DNA of 64,000 nt from Typhlomys cinereus (lineage: Eukaryota; Chordata; Mammalia; Rodentia; Platacanthomyidae). Positions 57,000-64,000 of the stretch are shown here, one piece after another; the stretch's first letter is position 1, and each line of letters opens with the position of its first letter. The stretch covers positions 496,001-560,000 of the forward strand of contig JALPQD010000389.1 of the NCBI GenBank assembly GCA_023101885.1. Reading direction: 5' to 3'. The notes below the pieces were generated by a model, which saw only the letters and a list, made by a program, of their open reading frames with translations, was not told the origin of the DNA and ran no database searches. Both the position numbers and the translations under genes were made by a program.

Positions 57000-57152
57000 A
57001 CTATGGGAACTGGGCTTGGGCTGCTCATTCCTATAATCCCAGCATTCTGGAGATGGAAGAAGGAGGAGTATCAGGAATTCATAATCGTCCTCAGTTACAT
57101 AAGTGTTCAAGGCCAGCCTTAGTAGCATGAGACCCTGTCTCAAAAACAAAGT
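57000..57152 (+). mobile_element. B1-like SINE
   Basis: GCTCATTCCTATAATCCCAG ... GTTCAAGGCCAGCCTTAGTA ... GAGACCCTGTCTCAAAAAC. Confidence 0.75.
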
Positions 57153-57154
57153 CC

Positions 57155-57420
57155 TGGGCTGGAGAATGGTTCAGGGGTTAAGACTGTGCCTTGCAAGCAG
57201 AAAGACCTGAGTTCAGATCCCAGATACCACGTAAAAATGCCAGGAAGAAATGGTGGCAACTTGCACTTCTGCCTCTGAAAGGTAGAACCTGTGAAACCCT
57301 AGAGTGAAACAACAAGGAGGTAGAAGCAGAATGTTTCCAGAAGTCACCCTTGGGCCTTTATAGGCGTGTGCACATACATGCAAAGTAATAATCAGATAAT
57401 ATTATTAACAACAATAATAA
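57155..57420 (+). mobile_element. B2-like SINE, older subfamily
   Basis: Head GGGCTGGAGAATGGTTCAGG at 57157, body through GAAGTCACCCTTGGGCC, and an AATAATAAAG-type tail. Confidence 0.8.
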
Positions 57421-57685
57421 AGTTCTCCCTCCTAAAACTAAACAATCAAAAGACCTTATTCAGAATTTGTCTTTTTTTTTAATTAAAAAGTTTATCGTGT
57501 GTGTTCATGTATGTTAGTATGGGCATATGCATACAAGGATTTGCTGTGGAGGTTAGAGGATAACTTTTGAGACTTGGTTCTCTCCTACCTCATGAATTCT
57601 TGGGTCTTGCATGACAAGTGTTTTTTTACTTACTGAGTCATCGTCCTTGCACACCCTTTAATCTTATAAAACAGGGACTTTAAAA

Positions 57686-57800
57686 CAACGAAGGAGGTGG
57701 AGGTGGTCCATGGTGGTTCCCGAATCTACCCGTGGTTCTACACACACACACACATACATACACGCACACACACACAATTGAATAATAATAAAAAAAAAAA
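57686..57800 (+). mobile_element. 5'-truncated young-type SINE with perfect 15-bp duplications
   Basis: ACAGGGACTTTAAAA occurs at 57671-57685 and 57801-57815. The insert begins in the middle of the young B2-like body (GAGGTGGAGGTGGTCCATGG), lacks the tRNA-derived head, and ends in an A-run after a CA tract. Confidence 0.85.
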
Positions 57801-57839
57801 ACAGGGACTTTAAAATTTTTATTTTTTAAAATTTTATTT

Positions 57840-58404
57840 ATTTATCTTGTGTGTGTGTGTGTATGTGTGTGTGTGTGTGTGTGCATCAGAGTGCACTGTG
57901 AGTCCCTGTGGAGGCCCAAGGGTGATTTCAGGAATCACTCTGGAATGCTTCTATCTCCTTGCTCAGCCCTAGCCTCTGCCCACCAGGGCCAGAAGTGCAG
58001 GCCACTGCCGTTTCCTCCTGGCATTTTTTTTTAATTTTTTTTTTTTATTTATTCAATTGTGAGTGTGTGCATATGTATGTGTGCGCTCGTGTGTGTGTCT
58101 GTGTGTGTAGAACCACTGACGAATTCGGGAACCACCATGGACGCCTCCACTTCCTCCGCCCCGGGATTCACAGGCTCCGCCCTACCAGGACCAGAAACGC
58201 AGGCCGCCCCTGCTTCTGCCCGGCGTCTATACGTGGGATCTGGGATCCGAACTCAGGACCTTCCGCCTACAAGGCAGGGGCTTAACCCCTGAGCCACCTC
58301 TCCAGCCCTCCTCCTGGCATTTTTTATGTGGGACCTGAGATCTTAACTCAGGACCTTCTGCTTTCAAGGCAAAGTCTTAACCCCTGAGCCATCTCTCCAG
58401 CCCC
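57840..58404 (-). mobile_element. Older B2-like SINE interrupted by a younger one
   Basis: The outer element (head GGCTGGAGAGATGGCTCAGG read on -, ending near 58402) is split inside CCTCCTGGCATTTTTT. That 16-bp sequence appears at 58014-58029 and 58310-58325. The inner young element occupies 58030-58309. Confidence 0.9.
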
Positions 58405-58443
58405 CTGACCCTTTTTTTTTTTTTTTAAAGCAGTGCAGACTTA

Positions 58444-58480
<37 letters not shown>

Positions 58481-60374
58481 CTTTGTATAAGTGTGAGCAC
58501 GTATGTAGAGATCAAAGGACAACTTGAAGCAGTCATTTCTCTCCTACCATATAGGTTCCAGAAATTAAACTAGATTGCCAGGTTTAGCAAGTGCCTTTAC
58601 CTACTGAGTCATCTTACTGGCCCTAAAGCTTTTTTTTTTTTTTTTTTTTTAATAAGGGGCAGTGTCTTACCATGTTGTTTAGTCTGGCCTTGAACTCACA
58701 ACCCTTTTGTCTCAGCCTCTTGAATAGTTGCGAGTACAGCTATTGGCTCATATCTTTTGATATCTGCTTTATGTGTATGGTCAAACTTCATATATTCTGG
58801 AACAATTTATGAATTATTTCTTTGGATGGTTGATCCTTATGCTTCCACCACCTAAGTGTTGGAATTCCAGGTGTTAATACAAGAAACACAGTTCTAACCT
58901 TAAAGGGAAAAAGGATGCTTTATCTAAGAGTCAAATATGAGTAATTATGGCCTGGGAACATAGTTCAGGCTACCTGAAATTCCATGTGTTCCTCTGTGGT
59001 AACAGTTTTTTGAGGTTTTATAATCACAGAACAAAGGAAACAGTAATCAAGACTTTTCAAATTGGTGTCATGTGGCCAGTGGAAACCACCATGGCTGAGT
59101 AGGTGTAAATATTAGGTATGTGGGTTATAGCAAAGTGGAAAATCTATGTTGTAGGCCATAGATACTATTTGATGACATTCTCAGCCTTTTGGGGAGTGTG
59201 AACTGTATATCTCAAAGAATTTGCTTAATAGTAACCAGGATGTTAAGTTACGTACAGAGGTGGGCAATAGATGGCTATTAAGGAGACTAAATATGGTCTA
59301 AAATAATCTGTCTCTGGACTTGCAACATTTCACACCCATCCACATTATTGAAACACTAACAAGTCAGTCAGTCTTGCTGGCATAGGAGTGTCTTCCCAGG
59401 AACTTATATATTGGCATGTTGCCAAAACATCTGGCTTGAATTGTATCTTTTGTGCAATATTGGAGATATTAAATCATTATCTGGAAGTTATGTTGCAAAT
59501 ATTTCCTTTCAGCTTCTTTATTTTTTACCTTATTTATTTCCTATGGAAAAGGTTTGTTTTGTTTACAATTTTATATAGTCAAATTGGTGAATATTTTCTT
59601 TCATTTCACCTGAGTTTATTATCCCAGATGATTGCCACTGTAGAAACAACAATACCCAAGGCCTTTGTAATTTGACAGGGTTCTACCACATGTAACTTGA
59701 GTAATTGCCTTTTGCTCCCTTTTGACAGTAGGAAAGACAGTCACACCTAAGGGACTTTTCCCCAGTCAAGTCACAACAGCCTCGGTGCTTTAAGGACGTT
59801 GAAGTCACCCTACCTTGTAAAAGTTGGGCGTGTGCACATGCTCTCAAAGCCAGGAAAGCATCACCACAGGTCTGCTCAGACCTACTGCTCGGAAATAAGA
59901 TGGTTCCTTTTCCAATCCAAGGCGGGCCCCCCTGGTGACCAAATTCCTGGTCAGCAAGGCGTTAGGCACTTAAAAAAAAAATGGAGTGGTTTTCTCTGGG
60001 CCACAGAACCACCAGTCAAACTCATAATCAATGGACGGGAACAACATGGCAAGACCTATAAGCAGACAGTTGCTCCTTTGTTCGCGAGCTACGTGGAGCG
60101 GGCGTAGGCAGGCTGCGAACTCGGAGGGACGTCGGCCGCGGGTGAATGCACTAAGATACGGCAAAACTCTCTCCCAAGATTTAAATTTGGGAGCCTCGTC
60201 TCAGAAGGACCCCGCCCAACCTGTACGTGTCATGGAAGATCAACTTAAAATAAGTCCAAAGGTATCGGCATGCGCGCGGTGTGCAGCGCGTGCAGGCTGC
60301 CGGGGCACCTGCTCAGCACGTTGAGCAGGCAACACCGCGGGCAGCCGAAGAGGCCCCGGCGCCGGGGAGCCTCC

Positions 60375-60386
60375 CGCGCATGCGCG
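60375..60386. promoter_or_regulatory. NRF1-type palindromic motif
   Basis: CGCGCATGCGCG is a palindrome matching the nuclear respiratory factor 1 core GCGCATGCGC. It lies about 75 bp upstream of the start codon of a nuclear gene for a mitochondrial protein. A second GCATGCGCGC is at 60268. Confidence 0.6.
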
Positions 60387-60456
60387 CTCCGCGAGCGCGG
60401 CGCACTATGACGTGCTCGCCTGCGCCTGAGCGCGCGCGCGCCTTCGTGGGAGGGGA

Positions 60457-60594
60457 ATGTCATACCGACTGGTGGCGGCGGCCGGCAATCGGGCGGTGGG
60501 CTGGCCGCTTTCGGTGCTGTGGCGATGCGGCGGCGGCGTAGGAAGCGGCGGGACGGCGGGGGCCGGCGCGAGGACCCTCGGCCCCGCCTGGCAG
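60457..60594 (+). CDS. Afg3l1: Afg3l1 exon 1 coding part (46 residues)
   Basis: AFG3L1 is a subunit of the mitochondrial inner-membrane m-AAA metalloprotease. It is active in mouse and a pseudogene in human. The exon encodes MSYRLVAAAGNRAVGWPLSV then LWRCGGGVGSGGTAGAG to GPAWQ, and stops at a strong donor CTGGCAG|GTGAGC. Length and pattern (LWRCGG, GSGGT) fit my recollection of the mouse N-terminus, which is also 46 residues to the same junction. It is Arg-bearing and lacks acidic residues, as expected for a mitochondrial presequence. ATG context is moderate (G at -3). The AAA and protease domains lie beyond the window, so whether this gene is intact cannot be judged here. Gene order after Def8 supports the call. 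Confidence 0.75.
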
Positions 60595-62404
60595 GTGAGC
60601 GGGCGGCGCTGCCCGCGAGCTCCGCGCGGCGCGGCGTGGCTGCCGCGGTGACGCCATCAGCCTGCGCCTTCCGCCGCGCGGCGCCCCCGGCCTGCGCGGG
60701 TGCAGCGGGTGCTCCGCTCTCTGGTTTCGCGATCGCGCTCGCACGCGGGCGCTGTCTGCGGGCGGCCTCCCGGAAGTCGAGCTTTGTCCGCTGCCTTCTG
60801 GTTCCGGGAGCGAGAGCCGAGGCCTGAGGCATTTGCGTTCCAGTCTCGCCGCAGCTGGCGTCTCGGAGTGCTTCAGGCAATTACGCCTCTGCTTGACTTG
60901 GCACAGTTGCTCTTTGAGCCAGAAAGATTAATGTTTGTGAAAGAGTTTTGCAAATTGTTATTAACATTCGTTTAGCAGGACTAAATATTGTCCTCATAAC
61001 CGTCAGTGATACCCGATGCTTAGCGTTGGAGCCTTACGCCTACCCAGGAGTAGCCGTCACTCAGAATTGAACTCAGAGGTTTGCGCGTGCTAAGCAGGTG
61101 CTCAGAAGTATGCTCCCAGTCCCTTGTCGTCTTATTTTGTGGAGGAGGAAACATGAATATTCCATATTTTAAAGTTTAATATTTAAATAAAATGCTTTAC
61201 TTTTGCATTAGTGTAATGCCAATTGTCAACAGTCACAATGAATTTTATTCTCATAACACTAATGCAGAATTATTTGGGGTCTTCACTAGATAGTAGTTTT
61301 TAGACCATAATGTTACAGGAGTTACTGTCTAATAATTCCTCAGACACCAGTTAGGGTGGAAGAGATTACTCTCCCAGGACTCCATGGAGTTCAGCTTGTA
61401 CTTTGATTTTATACTAAAGCAGGACTTTACAGAAGCCAGAAGCAAAGGTCACTAAGTGTCAGCAAGGCAGGCCGGCTGCAGATACCCCCCCCAGCACACA
61501 CACACACACACACACACTTTGACTCTTACCAGAGGTGGGTGGGAGGGAGTAGTTAGGGACACGTAATTTTTCATCTTAACTTATGCCTAGCAGTAACTTG
61601 ACAGTTTACATTTTTCTACCTCAGTAGTGAGGTATTATTTTCTGTTTTATCTTCAATAACGAACTGTTTCATTTCTGTAGGTTAATATAGTGGGAGTTTT
61701 CCTCGTAGATATGAATAAACGTCAACAGATCAGGTACAGGTGATAGATCAAAGAAGTGATTCCATGCCAAGTCATTGTACCTTGTGAACTAATAAGCTTG
61801 TTGGGTTACTTTTAGACGCATATGTGACCTGAAGGCAGCTGCATCGTGGAAGGACCATCCATCGTAGCTTTACGCCTTTTATAAGCATGGGGAGGAACTT
61901 CATGAATATTGCAACTTTCTAAACTTCCTGAGTCAGAGCTTTGCCTTGGGAAGGAATTTTTTAAATTGTTTTTTAATTTATGAAACAACTTGAATGAATC
62001 ACGTGGGTGAAGTCAGAGGAAACTTTCAGAAGTCGGTTCTCTTCAACCGTGTGGGTTCTAAGGACTAAACTCAGGGTCACTAGGTTTGAGTACAACTTAC
62101 GTTACCTGTTAAGCTATCTTGAGTGCCCAGTAATGTTTTAGTCTGCACAGCACCCACTTCTGGGGCTTACGTTCTTTCCCGCCTTCTTTTCTTGAGCTTT
62201 GGAGTGGGTGACATAGATGTTTGGTTGTTTTTCTTCACTTATGGCAGAGCGTTGGGCCACTTACACCACATGAAGAGTCACTATTTTCAGCAGCTTGACT
62301 GGTTGTGAATTAGTGTTAACAAGGTTATAAAAAACATGAAAAGATCCTATCACTTATGCAATGTTGGGGGCTAATGAGATGGCTGTGGCTCAGACTTTAA
62401 AAAG

Positions 62405-62680
62405 TCTGCTACGGTGCTGAAGAGATGGCTTAGGGGTTAAGACTGCATCACAAGCAGAAGGTCCTGAGTTTGGGTCCTAGGTCCCAGTAAATATGACAGG
62501 CAGAAATGGGGGTGGCCTGCACTTCCGACCTTGGTGGGTTGAGCTTGGGAAGTCCCAGAGCGAAGCAAAAAGAGGTAGAAGCAATGTAGGATGATTCTTG
62601 AAGTCACCCTTGGTCCTCCACAGGGACACAGAGCCCATTGATGTACATACACCACACACACACAAAAAAAAAAGTTTAAA
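62405..62680 (+). mobile_element. B2-like SINE, older subfamily
   Basis: Head GTGCTGAAGAGATGGCTTAG, GAGGTAGAAGCAATGTAGGA body and CACACACACAAAAAAAAAAG tail. Confidence 0.8.
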
Positions 62681-62691
62681 AAATTCTTCTA

Positions 62692-62935
62692 GGGCTTGAG
62701 AGATGGCTCAGGAAGTAATACTTTGCTTTGCAAAAAGGATCTGAATTTAGATCCCAGATCCCATGTAAAAAACCAGGCAGAAATGGTGGTGGTCTGGGAG
62801 GCAGAGCCTGGGAAACTCCAAAGAGAAGCAAAAGGAGGTAGAAAAAAATCCAGGGTGATTCCTGAAGTCACCCTTAGGCATCCACAAGTACACACAGTGC
62901 CCCCTGATACACATACACAATTTTTTTAAAAAAGG
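62692..62935 (+). mobile_element. B2-like SINE, older subfamily
   Basis: Head GGGCTTGAGAGATGGCTCAG directly follows the A-rich tail of the previous element. The body ends AAAAAAGGAAAAATAAAAAG. Confidence 0.8.
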
Positions 62936-62985
62936 AAAAATAAAAAGCCTTCTAGAGGCTGGAAAGATGGCTTGTGCTTGAGGAC

Positions 62986-63104
62986 CTGAGTTCAATCCCA
63001 GCATCCATGTAATACATTGGATGTAAAGGTGCACACTTGTAAGTGCTGAGTTCAGTCCAGCATCCATGTAATACGTTGGATGTAAAGGTGCGCACTTGTA
63101 AGTG
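62986..63104 (+). repeat. 60-bp tandem duplication within a SINE-like sequence
   Basis: CTGAGTTCAATCCCAGCATC and CTGAGTTCAGTCCAGCATCC start the two copies at 62986 and 63046. Both continue with GTAATAC(A/G)TTGGATGTAAAGG. Confidence 0.85.
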
Positions 63105-64000
63105 CTGAGGAGGTAGAGACAGGAGGTCCTTGGCTTGCTAGGCTGCTCCCATCAATGAGCTGAGAGTCCCTATTGAAAATAAGGTTGGAAAGCAGTTAAG
63201 GAAGATACCTGATGTTGAATGTGTCCACATGCATAAGAATGTGTACATACATGTACACATAATCCCCCAAAAGAAAAATATAAAAAAACTCAAGAAGCTC
63301 ACTAACCCAACATTCGGCTTTTTCTCCCTAGTAAGAATTCTGGTTTGATACAATGTTGCTACATTTTCCTTGTGATTACAGAGCAGAGACCTCTTTGTTT
63401 TACCCTCTCTTGTTCCCTCTTGACTGTTTCAGCACTTTGTGAACCCTCTTCACATGCTGATTTCTTGCTGCTTTAAGTCCTTCAAATCTACTTGAAACTT
63501 TACTTTGTAAAGATCATGTCTGCCACAGGAATCAGAAAAGCCATTAAAACTCCATACCAGTATTGTAGGTATGTGCGTTTGAATGGTGTGTGTTACGTAT
63601 GTGGCTATGTGCTGTGGAGGCCTGAAATTGATGTTGAGTGTCTTCCTTGGTTGCTCTGGGCTTTATAATAAGGCAAGGTTTCTCAGTTGAACTCAGAGAG
63701 CACTGATTGTGTAGGCTAGACAGTGTGCTCTGGGTGCTGGAAAAATTACAGGTGCCTGCCCAGTGTCTCTCTTGGGTTCTGAGGGTTCAAAATGTTGTTC
63801 TCATGTTTGCATTGCACTTCCCCTACTATTTGACAGGTGTCATGTATCCCTGGCTGGGCTCAAGCTCTACTTAAGGGTGACTGTCTCTTAAGTACAGAGA
63901 TTATAGACATGGGACACCACATTTGTTTATGTAGTGCTGGGCTTTATCCATGGTAGGCAAGCACTTTACCAATTAAATTGTATCCCTAACTAACCTCTTA

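Larger units (their letters stand above)
55060..60090. other. Def8-Afg3l1 interval
   Basis: It contains at least four B2-like SINEs, a B1, TG/CA tracts and AT-rich unique DNA. In human a minus-strand gene (CENPBD1) lies between DEF8 and AFG3L1P. I see no minus-strand frame here long enough to be its equivalent. Confidence 0.6.
60090..60830. promoter_or_regulatory. Afg3l1: CpG island at the Afg3l1 5' end
   Basis: A very CpG-dense block with NRF1-type GCATGCGC motifs (60268, 60377), a TGACGTG half-CRE at 60408 and the exon 1 start codon at 60457. Flanking DNA is AT-rich on both sides. Confidence 0.85.
60595..64000 (+). other. Afg3l1: Afg3l1 intron 1 (open at window end)
   Basis: No exon that continues the Afg3l1 protein was recognised up to the window end. 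It contains a CA run (61496-61517), SINEs at about 62405-62680, 62692-62935 and 62955-63280, and the 60-bp duplication at 62986-63104. Confidence 0.6.

Noticed and set aside
59388..59675. 95-codon hydrophobic frame
   Set aside because: It lies in AT-rich DNA with Phe/Leu/Ile bias and has no conserved features or gene context.
59920..59940. Second CTCF-like sequence (GGGCCCCCCTGGTGACC)
   Set aside because: It departs from the core at key positions (no GGCGC end), unlike the perfect site at 30128.
60245..60880. 211-codon - strand frame over the Afg3l1 CpG island
   Set aside because: Same cause, with an Arg/Ala/Pro-rich translation. A divergent gene here is possible, but this frame does not support it.
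61681..61733. Exon-like segment with acceptor TTTCTGTAG and donor CAG|GTACAG in the Afg3l1 intron
   Set aside because: Its translation (VNIVGVFLVDMNKRQQIR) does not resemble the next part of AFG3L1, and the donor is only moderate.

Overview
This is a mammalian genomic window, most likely from a myodont rodent. Four single-copy genes lie on the + strand in the order seen at the human 16q24.3 / mouse chromosome 8 melanocortin-1-receptor locus: Tcf25 (3' half), Mc1r, Tubb3, Def8. At the right end is the first coding exon of Afg3l1. The rodent call rests on B2-like tRNA-derived SINEs, B1-, ID- and B4-like elements, long TG/CA tracts and closely rodent-like Mc1r and Tubb3 proteins. The B2-like elements differ clearly from the murid B2 consensus, so a non-murid myodont such as a jerboa-type rodent fits best. 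That genus-level guess is inference.

Layout. 1-11679: eleven 3' coding exons of Tcf25 (C-terminal 400 residues); the intron before the terminal exon pair contains a 31-bp minisatellite. 11680-16793: intergenic, with a tandem SINE dimer. 16794-17747: intronless Mc1r coding region (317 aa), intact, with a consensus 5' splice site overlapping its stop codon. 17748-20463: spacer to Tubb3, with no AATAAA or ATTAAA seen on the + strand. 20464-29346: Tubb3, four coding exons, 450 aa, complete, with a CpG-rich promoter and a near-consensus REST/NRSF (RE1) element in intron 1. 29347-36600: 3' UTR with AATAAA, a perfect CTCF core match and SINE-rich intergenic DNA. About 36600-55050: Def8, with a CpG-rich 5' region, eleven coding exons from 41811 to 54098 (451 aa), two old LTR copies upstream of the start-codon exon and an in-frame 45-bp minisatellite in an intron. 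55050-60100: SINE-rich spacer. About 60100-60830: CpG island with NRF1-type motifs and Afg3l1 exon 1 (46 residues, mitochondrial-presequence-like); the rest of the window is its first intron.

How the genes relate. The products act in different processes: ribosome-associated quality control (TCF25), pigment signalling (MC1R), neuronal microtubules (TUBB3), late endosome/lysosome positioning (DEF8) and mitochondrial inner-membrane proteolysis (AFG3L1). The main regulatory link visible here is between Mc1r and Tubb3. The splice donor at the Mc1r stop, the lack of a canonical poly(A) signal before Tubb3 and the co-directional layout fit the MC1R-TUBB3 intergenic splicing known from human. No previously undescribed protein system was found. 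The more unusual items are the tandem SINE dimer, a 5'-truncated SINE with perfect target-site duplications, nested young/old SINE subfamilies, two coding-length-compatible or G-rich minisatellites and the regulatory motifs.
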